Position numbers and translations under genes: made by a program
In this document: in pieces, positions 53,616 to 62,556 of the stretch
How positions within the stretch are numbered: the first letter of the stretch is position 1
How the letters are laid out: the number at the start of each line of letters is the position of its first letter
DNA from: Rheinheimera aquimaris
GTDB taxonomy: Bacteria > Pseudomonadota > Gammaproteobacteria > Enterobacterales > Alteromonadaceae
Length of the DNA: 64,000 nucleotides
Direction: 5' to 3'
Assembly (NCBI RefSeq): GCF_020531985.1
Contig: NZ_JAJAVQ010000001.1
Location: forward strand, 372,001-436,000
The notes under the pieces: generated by a model
The model's input: only the letters and a program-made list of their open reading frames with translations
Database searches by the model: none
Told to the model about the DNA's origin: nothing

Positions 53616-54128
53616 TCATCTTGCCAGAGATTTCTGCATATACATTGCATTCTGGCCGCTATAACTGGCCAGTGCCTTTGCCGCTTCAGGGGAGCTGAGG
53701 TTAACGACAACAAAACCGTGCTTTTGCCAATAAGGTACCGAACCCTGCACGGCTACCAATGCCAGCCGGCTAAACCCCAACGCCACTGCATGTTGCTCAG
53801 CATAACCTAATAAACGGGAAGCCAAGCCAAGGCTTCTGGCATTCTGGCCTACGGCCATATCATGCAAATACAGCAGTTCAGCTTCTGTGTAACGCGGGAA
53901 CTCGCTACCAAGCGCAGCAACCTGCTTATCGCGTGACGGGTAACTGAACAGGTATGCCAGTACCTCTTTGCTGTGATTTTCTGCCAACCAACAACTGTCA
54001 GGCTGTGACGCTAACCGTCTTTGAATAAGGCTTGCATCTTCAAACAACTCATCGTCGTAGCAGCTATCCTGAATTGCTACCACAGCGCTGAGATCCTTCT
54101 TGTTGATCAAACGAATATTTATCGACAT
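53616..54128 (-). CDS. GNAT-family acetyltransferase
   Basis: 170 residues. The acetyl-CoA-binding motif A is VGQNARSLGLASRLLGYAEQHAV. The N-terminal IRLINKKDLSAVVAIQDSCY and the C-terminal VQGSVPYWQKHGFVVV are typical GNAT elements. Target unknown. GTG and ATG starts lie side by side (54131, 54128); neither has a good ribosome site. Confidence 0.85.
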   Translation of the reverse strand: MSINIRLINKKDLSAVVAIQDSCYDDELFEDASLIQRRLASQPDSCWLAENHSKEVLAYLFSYPSRDKQVAALGSEFPRYTEAELLYLHDMAVGQNARSLGLASRLLGYAEQHAVALGFSRLALVAVQGSVPYWQKHGFVVVNLSSPEAAKALASYSGQNAMYMQKSLAR

Positions 54129-54162
54129 CACTTACACTTACTTTATTTACGCTATCAAACAG

Positions 54163-54723
54163 CTAGCCAGATACAGGCTTAATAATCCGGCAAGGGTTGC
54201 CACCCGCCACAACACCTGCGGGTATATCTTTCGTCACCACGCTACCTGCAGCAATAACACTACCTTTGCCTATAGTGATACCTGGTAACAGTACAGCGCC
54301 ACCACCTATCCAAACATCATCTGCTATTGTGATTGGCTTTGCCTGCTCAACTAAGCTATTACGCGCTTTAGCCTCTAGCGGGTGATTCACAGTGTAAATT
54401 TGCACTGCTGGCCCAAAGAACACATTGTTGCCGATGAATACCGGCGCAACATCCAATACCACGCAGTTAAAGTTAAAAAACACCTTGCTACCTGTTTTTA
54501 TGTTGTAGCCATAATCGCAGTAAAATGGCGGCTCAACATAGAAATGCTTACCGGTGTTGGGTAACCATTGCTGCAACAGCGCCCTGCGCTGTGCTTCGTC
54601 ATCTGGCAGGCTTTGGTTAAACTGGTGCTGCAACCTGCGCGCCGCCAGACGCTCAGCGCTGAGCTCTTGATCCAGCGGGTTATACCACTGGCCGGAGAGC
54701 ATTTTTTCTTTTTCTGTTGGCAT
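54163..54723 (-). CDS. Maltose/galactoside O-acetyltransferase-like protein
   Basis: 186 residues. N-terminal Mac domain (MPTEKEKMLSGQWYNPLDQELSAERLAARRLQHQFN) then a left-handed beta-helix of hexapeptide repeats (NVFFGPAVQIYTVNHPLEA, IADDVWIGGGAVLLPGITIGKGSVIAAGSVV). The catalytic His is in YTVNHPL. It acetylates a sugar, probably maltose- or galactoside-like. ATG 54723 chosen by the Mac start. Confidence 0.9.
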   Translation of the reverse strand: MPTEKEKMLSGQWYNPLDQELSAERLAARRLQHQFNQSLPDDEAQRRALLQQWLPNTGKHFYVEPPFYCDYGYNIKTGSKVFFNFNCVVLDVAPVFIGNNVFFGPAVQIYTVNHPLEAKARNSLVEQAKPITIADDVWIGGGAVLLPGITIGKGSVIAAGSVVTKDIPAGVVAGGNPCRIIKPVSG

Positions 54724-54779
54724 TGTAATATCTTCTGTTAGCCTGATAGCGGTATCAAAACAATATGATATCAAGAAAC

Positions 54780-57314
54780 TTAATGCTTCGACTCTTTCTC
54801 TAACATAAGTTCCGGCTTAAAATCAGGCCAATACTGCCGCATAACATCCGCTACATCAGAAAAAGGCAGCTCCTCTGCCTTTAGTACCCGGCCATATTTA
54901 CGGGCACTGGTATCAAGCTTGTTACCTTGTAAATCGGTTGAACCGTATTCCCGCCACCCCTGAGTTGTACCAGCCTGGACGGGGTTGGGTAACGGCTCAT
55001 GATTAAGTGGCCCAGCCCAGCCCTGCGCGGCAATATGATTGTCAAACTGGTTATTAATCATCAATACATTGTCAATGTAGACGGGCCGGCCGGCACTTCG
55101 GGCAATAAAGGTACTGCCGGGCCGGATCCGGTTGCCCGTAGGCCCCGGGTAGCTGGTAAAACGGTTATTGATAAATATAAAGCCTGGCGCATCCTCACTA
55201 ACAGTACGAGCCTGCAGGATGTAGCTGCCTTCGGCATACTCTGACTTTGGATCTTTTACTGAGTTACCCAACGAGCGGATCTCGTTCTGCTCAAACAGGC
55301 TAAGATAATTTTGTCCCCAGATAAAATCCACGTTTCCGGCAATCAGACTGCGGTAAAAGTAAGATGTGCCTTTTAGCATCAGCGTATCCTGTTCGCTGGT
55401 AAAGTGGCTATTAACCACCAGCAGTTTACCTGTACTGTTAAAATACAGGCTTTCGGCCTGGTTGCGCACGCCTTCCCGCCGTTGGTGCAAATTGGTAATG
55501 CTCAGCTTTTTCAGCACCAGCAGACCAACATCTTCAACCATAAAAAGGCTACGCCCACCACCGCTATGTCCGGCAAGTTTGCCATAGCCCAGCCCTAAAC
55601 CACTGTTTAACGACTCATAATTGGTAAACGTGATTTGCGACTCATCTGCACCTTCGCCTTCGATGTTAAGCTGCTCGACACCATACAGATATAACGGCTC
55701 CTGATACACACCGGCAGCAATTTTTACACTCTGCACTTTGGTGCCAACCTGATCCATGACAAAATTCAGTGCGCCTTGAATGCTAAGGAAGTCACCACTG
55801 CCATCTTTTGCCACCCATATCTCTGGTTTTGCTTCAGGAAGCGGCTTTATCCGAAAGCGCCACCCTGCATCGTGGCCGATACCATTAAAGGTTTTTGTAT
55901 CACGGGTAAACTGCAGCAAGCCGGCTGATACCTGAACCTGATAGGTTTTACCGGCTTCGAGCTTACCGCTGTGCGGTTTTATTAGCAGGGTTTTACCATC
56001 CTGCCAAATCATCGGACGACGGATAGAACGGTATTTATTGGCGCTGCTACTGCCAAACGCATCCATCTCTATACCGGCTTTGATTTCATCGACCAGTGTC
56101 TTTGTACCACCTGCTTGCAGCTGGTACAGCCGAACAGCACCATGTTCACTAAGGCTGAAATCCTGCGCGAGTGTAAGCCGAAGCAGCGTATCGGCACTTA
56201 CGCTGCTCTCAGGAGTCGGCCACAGTGCAGCAATCTGGGAGCTGTCGGTTTTAGCAGGAAATGCCAACGCGGGCAGCACCTGTATATTGAGCTGCTTAAA
56301 GCGATGCGGCTGATGTTTGCTTTGTAATAACACTGCACCCTGCCCAGGCTGCAGATACTGCAGGGTAAATTGCTGCACACCTTGTTGCAGAGTAAATAAC
56401 TCAGGTGTCAGATTAATTACTTCAATATCTGCAGCATCGCCAGCATCTACCTGCCAGGGAATAACGCTGCTCTCTTCGTACTGGTAGCCGGTCAACAGCT
56501 GATTCTCCAGCTGGTGCAGGTTGATATTCAGCTCAGCCGGTTTAGCGTGCCCCACCGCCAGGTAGTCCAATTCAAATGAACGGTTATAACTCCACACCCC
56601 TGCCGGTATTAACACAGTGCCGGCCGGAATAACAGCAGATGCAACTTCCTGCCCGTTCAGATAAAGTGATAATGCATCGCCGCGGCGCTGTATCCGCAGC
56701 AAATACCATTGACCATCGATATCGTCCTGCGCGCCCAGCACTAAAGGCATCGCGAGATCTGAAAGCACCTGAACTTGGCTTGCCTGCGTTTGCGAACCAG
56801 GCAAAATGGCCAGCTCAAGCTTTGATGTGAATACACTGCTGCCCACCTTAAAGCCAGCAGCAAAGTAGCGTTCTGACTGCTGATCTTTTAACGTCAGATA
56901 CAGCGTTTCACGATCGGTTGTGCTGTTGGCGTATGGCCGTATAAGGGCTTCATAATAAAAATCATCCGTACTGAAGCCGTTTAACTGCTTGGAGTCTATC
57001 GTGAACAGATGACCACCGGTGCGCGCCGCTTTATAACCTAGTGTCTGGCGCTCAGGGTTCAATACTAAACGGCCATTGGCCATGCCCGGCGCAGCATTCT
57101 TTGCAGCCAGAAAATTCAGGCCCTGTGCATTGTGTTCAAATGACTGGCAAAACATCGCTTTGGGGTTGTCCGCACACTGATAGCGGGGAAAATAATGCGC
57201 TAATGCTGACGTTGCTGCAGAGGCAGGCAGCTGCGCGCCAAGTGCGCCTAATATAAGCCAGCTCAACGCGGCGCGGCCAATGATGTGTTGTAAAAAAGAC
57301 TGTTGAAATACCAT
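54780..57314 (-). CDS. Large secreted pectinesterase with an N-terminal LamG-like domain
   Basis: 844 residues from ATG 57314. Signal peptide ends near ...GAQLPASAA. About 45-270 is a LamG/concanavalin-like lectin region (FYYEALIRPYANSTTDRETLYLTLKDQ, GQWYLLRIQRRGDALSLYLNGQEVA), then a linker of beta-sandwich type. The C-terminal 330 residues are pectinesterase: KDGSGDFLSIQGALNFV, SHFTSEQDTLMLKG (catalytic-type Gln-Asp) and AGNVDFIWGQ (Asp). It demethylates pectin. No pectate lyase gene is adjacent. LacI-type palindrome upstream. Confidence 0.9.
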   Translation of the reverse strand: MVFQQSFLQHIIGRAALSWLILGALGAQLPASAATSALAHYFPRYQCADNPKAMFCQSFEHNAQGLNFLAAKNAAPGMANGRLVLNPERQTLGYKAARTGGHLFTIDSKQLNGFSTDDFYYEALIRPYANSTTDRETLYLTLKDQQSERYFAAGFKVGSSVFTSKLELAILPGSQTQASQVQVLSDLAMPLVLGAQDDIDGQWYLLRIQRRGDALSLYLNGQEVASAVIPAGTVLIPAGVWSYNRSFELDYLAVGHAKPAELNINLHQLENQLLTGYQYEESSVIPWQVDAGDAADIEVINLTPELFTLQQGVQQFTLQYLQPGQGAVLLQSKHQPHRFKQLNIQVLPALAFPAKTDSSQIAALWPTPESSVSADTLLRLTLAQDFSLSEHGAVRLYQLQAGGTKTLVDEIKAGIEMDAFGSSSANKYRSIRRPMIWQDGKTLLIKPHSGKLEAGKTYQVQVSAGLLQFTRDTKTFNGIGHDAGWRFRIKPLPEAKPEIWVAKDGSGDFLSIQGALNFVMDQVGTKVQSVKIAAGVYQEPLYLYGVEQLNIEGEGADESQITFTNYESLNSGLGLGYGKLAGHSGGGRSLFMVEDVGLLVLKKLSITNLHQRREGVRNQAESLYFNSTGKLLVVNSHFTSEQDTLMLKGTSYFYRSLIAGNVDFIWGQNYLSLFEQNEIRSLGNSVKDPKSEYAEGSYILQARTVSEDAPGFIFINNRFTSYPGPTGNRIRPGSTFIARSAGRPVYIDNVLMINNQFDNHIAAQGWAGPLNHEPLPNPVQAGTTQGWREYGSTDLQGNKLDTSARKYGRVLKAEELPFSDVADVMRQYWPDFKPELMLEKESKH

Positions 57315-57335
57315 GAGTTCCCCAGTGTATAGCAA

Positions 57336-57616
57336 TATTTAAAAAGCGTTGCAGGCGAAAATAAAGAGAACCACCCAGGTGTTTTTGTTATCGTTAGCGG
57401 TGTCAACAGCATCTGTTTTACAGCATATAACCCGCCATATGCTACCGGTGGCATATGGTTATAAACGATATCAATCCTATAATCAACGCTAAGTTAGGAT
57501 TGCCTGGGATCTGTTGTAAATAAGTACAATAGTATCAAACGTCCCTGGCTGCTTAACTTGCGCACAGTGAACAAAGTGAAAATTACTCGCAACTAACGTA
57601 AGTGAGTCAAAACCAA
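57336..57616. other. Gene-free spacer between efp and the pectinesterase
   Basis: AT-rich, no gene. It holds the palindrome at 57435-57458 and, on the right, the terminator of efp. I see no clear promoter boxes. Confidence 0.5.
57435..57458. promoter_or_regulatory. LacI-type operator upstream of the pectinesterase
   Basis: CCATATGC and GCATATGG are perfect 8-bp arms around TACCGGTG, about 120 bases before the pectinesterase start. The core TGCTACCGGTGGCA, with central ACCGGT, resembles LacI/GntR-family (LacI-superfamily) operators. No regulator gene lies nearby. Confidence 0.6.
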
Positions 57617-57642
57617 TAAAAAAGGCGCCTCAGCGCCTTTTC
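57617..57642 (-). terminator. Terminator after efp
   Basis: AAAGGCGC-CTCA-GCGCCTTT with A runs to the left, so on the minus strand a T run follows the hairpin. It ends 16 bases after the efp stop. Confidence 0.85.
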
Positions 57643-57657
57643 TCAATGCAACCAATA

Positions 57658-58215
57658 TTACTTGGCGCGGCTACGGTACTCGTCGGTACGGGTATCGATT
57701 TCGATCTTGTCGCCTTCTTCAACGAAAGCTGGAACCATCAGCTCAAAACCAGTTTCGATTTTCGCTGGTTTCATCACTTTACCTGAGGTATCGCCTCGGG
57801 CAGCCGGTTCAGTATACGTTACCGTGCGAACAACGATAGTCGGCAGGTCAACAGAGATTGGACGCTCGCCGTAGAACACTACTGAACATTCCATACCGTC
57901 TACTAAGTACTTTAACGCACCTTCCATAGACTCAGCTTCGATTTCATACTGGTTATACTCCTGATCCATAAAGACATACATTGGATCAGCAAAGTAAGAA
58001 TAAGTTACTTCTTTAGTTTCCAGCATTACCTGTTCGAACTTGTCGTCAGCGCGGTACACGGTTTCCATGCCCTGGCCGTTCAGCAGGTTTTTCATTTTCA
58101 TTTTTACAACGGCCGCGTTACGGCCAGATTTGTTAAATTCTGCCTTCAGGATAACCATTGCGTCGTTGCCAACCATAATCACCTGGCCAGCACGCACTTC
58201 TTGAGCTGTCTTCAT
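57658..58215 (-). CDS. efp: Elongation factor P, Arg32 (rhamnosylated) type
   Basis: Helps ribosomes pass polyproline. 185 residues from ATG 58215. The acceptor loop is [10 protein letters not shown] with Arg32 at the tip, in place of the Lys34 of E. coli-type EF-P. This is the Pseudomonas-like form rhamnosylated by EarP, whose gene is directly upstream. KN domains and the C-terminal [16 protein letters not shown] are typical. Confidence 0.97.
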   Translation of the reverse strand: MKTAQEVRAGQVIMVGNDAMVILKAEFNKSGRNAAVVKMKMKNLLNGQGMETVYRADDKFEQVMLETKEVTYSYFADPMYVFMDQEYNQYEIEAESMEGALKYLVDGMECSVVFYGERPISVDLPTIVVRTVTYTEPAARGDTSGKVMKPAKIETGFELMVPAFVEEGDKIEIDTRTDEYRSRAK

Positions 58216-58237
58216 CATGACTGAAATATCTTCTCGT

Positions 58238-59407
58238 TTAGGAAAAATTGCGTCGCATTATAAATTTTTTTTCAACAAAGTGCACGAGGTTGCTGGCAAG
58301 ATCTCCGTTTGCCGTCAACGCTACGCGCCAAAGGCGGTTATATTCGGCGATTTGCACCAGATTTGCACTAAATTTCTGCCAGCTTTTATCTAACAGACCA
58401 TCGGTATTCCATTGTAACCAAAACTGCTGAACCGCTTCACACGTATCGACTGGCATCTGTGCGCAGTATCGCAACATAAAAGCGTTGAGCTTTTCCAGAT
58501 GGGCTTGCTGCTGTTGGCGATAGATCTGCCATATAAAAGGTTTACCGGCCCAGTGAGCCCGGATAATGGAGTCTTCGCCACGAACAAAATTTATGTCACA
58601 AGCCCAGAGCAACTTGTCGTAATCGTCCTGTGGCATAAACGGTAGTATTTTTATCGTCAATGCATCAATGACCAGCTCGCGGCTGATGCTAAGCTGCGGG
58701 TAAAGCCCGCTTAGCTGGGTTGCTAATGCCCCCTCCGGCACCAGACACAATATAGTCTGCCCAGATTGCCGCCAGCAATTAACTAAGGTACTGAGTTGTG
58801 GGTGGTCATAGGCAAAAAGTGAAATTTTCTGCGCATAATAGCTGGGATCTTTGATATCAAGCTGCTGCCAGAACTGCTGTTGAGCAACAGTATCAGCAGA
58901 GAAACTTTGTGCATGCTGCTGCAGTGCAGTTTCTTGCAACAAACCGCCGGTTGCAGCGGTAAATCCCGGAAAAAAAAAGTATTTATCAAGCGGTAAGTGT
59001 GGTTGTGGCGATGGCAGACCATGACATCCCTCCACCCAGTCTTCAGCTGACAGATATTCCAGGTTCAACCATAAAGGTTTCACATCATGCTTTGCCATTT
59101 GCTGTTGGTACGGCATAGGAATACTGCAGGCCAGTGCTTCAATAACAACATCAGCAACGCTATATTCTGCCCAGCTCGTACGTGCTGACCAAAGCATAAT
59201 GTTAACCCCTGCGACTGTTTGTTGCATTTCATCGACGTTGATCTGCGGGCAAATGCGCTGAAAGCTGGCTAAATCATCCACCCACAAACGCACATTTACG
59301 CCGTGCTCGCTGGCTAGCTGCCGGCTTAAACGCCAGCAAATACCAATATCACCAAAGTTATCGATAACAGCACAGAAAATATCCCAGCGGGATGACGATA
59401 CAGACAT
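58238..59407 (-). CDS. earP: EF-P arginine rhamnosyltransferase EarP
   Basis: Transfers rhamnose from dTDP-L-rhamnose to Arg32 of EF-P. 389 residues (DUF2331). The N-terminal [38 protein letters not shown] is the EarP hallmark, with the Asp of DNFGDIG as catalytic base. The C-terminal [26 protein letters not shown] is the donor-site block. It lies 22 bases before efp, same strand. Confidence 0.96.
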   Translation of the reverse strand: MSVSSSRWDIFCAVIDNFGDIGICWRLSRQLASEHGVNVRLWVDDLASFQRICPQINVDEMQQTVAGVNIMLWSARTSWAEYSVADVVIEALACSIPMPYQQQMAKHDVKPLWLNLEYLSAEDWVEGCHGLPSPQPHLPLDKYFFFPGFTAATGGLLQETALQQHAQSFSADTVAQQQFWQQLDIKDPSYYAQKISLFAYDHPQLSTLVNCWRQSGQTILCLVPEGALATQLSGLYPQLSISRELVIDALTIKILPFMPQDDYDKLLWACDINFVRGEDSIIRAHWAGKPFIWQIYRQQQQAHLEKLNAFMLRYCAQMPVDTCEAVQQFWLQWNTDGLLDKSWQKFSANLVQIAEYNRLWRVALTANGDLASNLVHFVEKKFIMRRNFS

Positions 59408-59418
59408 AAAAGCGAGGT

Positions 59419-59793
59419 TCAGCCGAAAAATAAGGCGGCTATTATACCTTTTAACGCACGAAGGCCAAGATAGGCTGTCGCCAGTAGCATCAGCGTCACC
59501 AAAAGCGCCAGTAGGTAGTAAATTCCATACTGCAACCTCAGCTTCAATTTTTCGGCAAAGCCTGTTGCCACCTCTACACTTGGCAACTGCCGGCTAAACA
59601 GCGTAGCCCATAACCACAGTAGCAGGCAGGTAACGGCCAGCAACACAACACTTAGCTGCCACTGCTCTGCTACTGCCACTGGTGCAGCAAATAGCATCCA
59701 GCCGAAACTAAGTGTGGCGGCGACAAATATGATTAAAATAAGTGTTCTGAGCGGATAAAGCCGGTAAGCCCAGCGCTGATAAAACCTCAGCAT
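59419..59793 (-). CDS. Small conserved membrane protein, function unknown
   Basis: 124 residues. Three hydrophobic helices: LRTLILIIFVAATLSFGWMLF, WQLSVVLLAVTCLLLWLWATLF and YGIYYLLALLVTLMLLATAYLGL. It overlaps the next gene upstream by one base (TAATG), so both are co-translated. Just upstream of earP in the same direction. Confidence 0.7.
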   Translation of the reverse strand: MLRFYQRWAYRLYPLRTLILIIFVAATLSFGWMLFAAPVAVAEQWQLSVVLLAVTCLLLWLWATLFSRQLPSVEVATGFAEKLKLRLQYGIYYLLALLVTLMLLATAYLGLRALKGIIAALFFG

Positions 59794-60320
59794 TAGCCTT
59801 GCTCCAGAGCAGTCAACGCTGGCGGGTACAACGCCAGAATACCGCTGTTACCGTGCATGTCACCTATCAACCAGATTTGCTCAAACGGATGCTGTGCCGG
59901 CATATGCAGTTGCTGATAGTGGCTTAAAATATCGCGCCTGGTCCACAATGGGTTTGCATTGCGGATCACCAGCCAGACACGGTCTGTGTTATAGGTTTTC
60001 TCAGCTTTATTGCTGATAAGACGGTTTAGCGCTGTCAACAAACGGTGCTGCGGCGGTGTACGCAGTAATGACAGTAGTTCCTTATGAGTATTGTCCGTGA
60101 GCGCGCGGCCGAGAATATGCATTGCCTCTACTTCACTGCCATACAAATGTGCAATTTCGAGATCCAGCTTCTGCTCATCGTAGTAACATGACACATCAGG
60201 CCTGGCTGGCTCGTTGTGCCAGATATGCCGCATACTGATCCCGAAACGCTTTTCATACAACCGCATAAATAAACGGGCTGCTTCATGTTCCAGCGCTATT
60301 TTTTCTTCACTTGCGTTCAT
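59793..60320 (-). CDS. Conserved protein of unknown function, possible nuclease-like fold
   Basis: 175 residues from ATG 60320. No signal or membrane helix. PARPDVSCYYDEQKLDLEIAHLYGSE could be a PD-(D/E)XK-like strand pair, but the later sequence does not confirm it. LISNKAEKTYNTDRVWLVIRNANPLW and FEQIWLIGDMHG look like core strands. Function unknown. Confidence 0.65.
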   Translation of the reverse strand: MNASEEKIALEHEAARLFMRLYEKRFGISMRHIWHNEPARPDVSCYYDEQKLDLEIAHLYGSEVEAMHILGRALTDNTHKELLSLLRTPPQHRLLTALNRLISNKAEKTYNTDRVWLVIRNANPLWTRRDILSHYQQLHMPAQHPFEQIWLIGDMHGNSGILALYPPALTALEQG

Positions 60321-60645
60321 TATCACTGGCAAGCTGTTGTTTCAGCTGCTCATAGCCACCTTTGTTGGTAAGATTAGTGTACCCCTGCTGCTGTAATATC
60401 TCTAACGCCAAACCCGCCCGCCGGCCGCTTTTGCAGTAAAGCGCTATAGGCGCACTTTTATCCAGTTGCAGCTCGTTAATTGCCGCAGCAATTTCTGTAT
60501 GCGGGATATTTATCGCGCCAGGCAAATGTCCGCTGGCAAATTCTTCCTGACTGCGTACATCCAGCCAGACGGTGTCTGAAGTTATTTCCTGTGCATTGCT
60601 ATAGCAACACAACAACAATAACACACTAACAAAAAAGGCTTTCAT
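60307..60645 (-). CDS. Secreted single-domain rhodanese
   Basis: 112 residues. Signal peptide MKAFFVSVLLLLCCYSNA, then a rhodanese domain (DTVWLDVRSQEEFASGHLPGAINIPHTE) with the active loop CKSGRR around the catalytic Cys. Periplasmic sulfur transfer or thiol handling is inferred. Overlaps the next gene by 14 bases. Confidence 0.9.
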   Translation of the reverse strand: MKAFFVSVLLLLCCYSNAQEITSDTVWLDVRSQEEFASGHLPGAINIPHTEIAAAINELQLDKSAPIALYCKSGRRAGLALEILQQQGYTNLTNKGGYEQLKQQLASDNERK

Positions 60646-60656
60646 TACTACCTCCG

Positions 60657-61289
60657 CTACTGACTGTCACCGCCCGCCATAAAATAAAACTGCCATACTT
60701 CCATCAGCACAGGCACTATCGACAGCACCAGTATAATGGCCATGGTGATATTAAAAATACGCTGAAACAGCGGCTGGGTCAGGATCTTACGCAGCGCCGA
60801 GCCGCATACCAGCCACAAACCGACACAGGGAAATGCCACCAGCAGAAAAGCAGCGCTAATCACACTGACTTCAATCCAGTAGATACCACCTACGCTGGTA
60901 AATGCTGCCACCGCACCGCTGGCCATTACCCAGGCTTTGCCATTTACCCACTGAAATAAAGCGGCTTGTATAAAGCTGAACGGTTTGCTTTTACCTTGAG
61001 CTATCGACTTGGGTTCAGCGACAGCAATATGCCACGCCAACCAGATAAGATAGGTAATCCCCAACACTTTGATAAGTTGATGTAAATTCGGGTAACGTTC
61101 AAATACGACGCCAAAGCCAAGTCCAACCAACAACACCATTAACGGAAAACCGAGGCAGATCCCTGCCAAATGAGGCAGGCTGGCACGAATACCGTAATTC
61201 ATGCCGGAAGACATAATCATAACGTTGTTAGGACCGGGCGTAATCGTGGTCGAAAATGCAAAAAACAGTACAGCTAAAAACAAATCCAT
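60657..61289 (-). CDS. LysE/RhtB-family exporter
   Basis: 210 residues from ATG 61289 (GGGA upstream). About six helices; the family motif ITPGPNNVMIMSSGMNYG is at the N-terminus. It likely exports an amino acid or a similar metabolite. Confidence 0.9.
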   Translation of the reverse strand: MDLFLAVLFFAFSTTITPGPNNVMIMSSGMNYGIRASLPHLAGICLGFPLMVLLVGLGFGVVFERYPNLHQLIKVLGITYLIWLAWHIAVAEPKSIAQGKSKPFSFIQAALFQWVNGKAWVMASGAVAAFTSVGGIYWIEVSVISAAFLLVAFPCVGLWLVCGSALRKILTQPLFQRIFNITMAIILVLSIVPVLMEVWQFYFMAGGDSQ

Positions 61290-61317
61290 ATAAGTCCCAC
61301 TGCAAAGTATCCGTTGT

Positions 61318-62157
61318 CTACTGCTGATGATACCAAAGCTGTGGCTCATTAACAGGCGTTTCTGCGGGTAACAATGGGTTATGAAGGCGAATCATATTGC
61401 GCTCTTTTAGCCTAAGTTCACTCAGATGAGCAGAAAAAAACTGCTGGAACAGTTGCTCAAAACTACCATCTGCGATCGTTTTTCTCAGGCCAGTTTCCAG
61501 ATCTTTAGCCAATTTCTTATTCGCAGGGTTAACAAAAAAGTAGCTTGCGGTTGGGTAATAAATCACCCAGTTACTCTCAATGACTATGTTTCGCGCAGCA
61601 AAAACCAGCGCTTCTTCGGCAATTTCCAGGGCATTGCGTGGTACGGCATCTACCCGCCCTTTTTCCAGCATCGAAAACAAGTTGTCGTAGTGCGTCGCCC
61701 CTATGACCGAGAAGCCATTCAGCGTCAGTATTTTGCTGTCTATCCAGTCATGCCCCTGGGCATACAGCAGTTTTTTAATCTGAGCCGCACTGACATTGCG
61801 AGCAAATTTAGTTTGCTGATCTTGTTTTATCAACATCACGCGATAGCCACTCAGGCCCTTAAAGATTGGGATCCGGATCGGCAGCAAATCCAGCTCCCGC
61901 TCTACTGACGTCATGGTCCACAATATATCCAATTCAGATTGCTCTTTCAGAAACATCATACTGCGGGATTTAGACATACGCTCAGCCGAGCTTTGCAACT
62001 GATATTCACGCCCGGAATGAGCCAACGCCAGCTCCAGCAGAGCTAACGGATAGACCGAACGATAATCCTCTACATCAGCCACCGCAGGATAACGAACTAT
62101 TTCAGCGTGGCACACTATACCAAACAGACAAAAAAACAGCCAAAGCAAGGGTTTCAC
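61318..62157 (-). CDS. Periplasmic substrate-binding-like protein (SBP_bac_3 type)
   Basis: 279 residues. Signal peptide MKPLLWLFFCLFGIVCHA, then a two-lobed binding-protein pattern (AVADVEDYRSVYPLALLELAL, DNLFSMLEKGRVDAVPRNALE). No permease genes nearby, so it may be a sensor or an orphan binding protein. Ends 28 bases before the LysE start. Confidence 0.78.
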   Translation of the reverse strand: MKPLLWLFFCLFGIVCHAEIVRYPAVADVEDYRSVYPLALLELALAHSGREYQLQSSAERMSKSRSMMFLKEQSELDILWTMTSVERELDLLPIRIPIFKGLSGYRVMLIKQDQQTKFARNVSAAQIKKLLYAQGHDWIDSKILTLNGFSVIGATHYDNLFSMLEKGRVDAVPRNALEIAEEALVFAARNIVIESNWVIYYPTASYFFVNPANKKLAKDLETGLRKTIADGSFEQLFQQFFSAHLSELRLKERNMIRLHNPLLPAETPVNEPQLWYHQQ

Positions 62158-62304
62158 TTTGCATCACCCTATATCTATGCCATGTTATAACCAGCAGTAT
62201 CAGCCCGTATCGCTGAAAATGGTTGTGTAAATAGTGATATTTACTTTATAAAAGAAGTACGGCAAAAATAAAAACGATACAAACCCAAGAATACGGAGAA
62301 TAAC

Positions 62305-62499
62305 ATGAATAAAATTATAGGCTTGGCAGTATTGGTGGCAGGGGCAATTTTATTATATTTTGGCTATACCGAGTATAATTCAACGGCGTCTCAGGTAACC
62401 GAAATGGTTACGGGTAACCCAACTGATAATTCTATCTGGTTTCTGGTCGGTGGTGCCGTTGCTGTTATTGTCGGCCTTGGCATTTTGCTAAAGAAATAA
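62305..62499 (+). CDS. DUF3185-family small membrane protein
   Basis: 64 residues: MNKIIGLAVLVAGAILLYFGYTEYNST, loop, IWFLVGGAVAVIVGLGILLKK, two helices. Matches DUF3185; unknown function. CGGAG lies upstream of the ATG. Confidence 0.88.
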   Translation: MNKIIGLAVLVAGAILLYFGYTEYNSTASQVTEMVTGNPTDNSIWFLVGGAVAVIVGLGILLKK

Positions 62500-62514
62500 C
62501 AGAGCTAAAAAGTA

Positions 62515-62537
62515 AAAAGGCCGCGTAGCGGCCTTTT
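62515..62537. terminator. Bidirectional terminator between DUF3185 and glnS
   Basis: AAAAGGCCGC-GTA-GCGGCCTTTT, with A and T tails on the two sides. Confidence 0.9.
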
Positions 62538-62556
62538 ATCTATTCTGCAGATCAGT

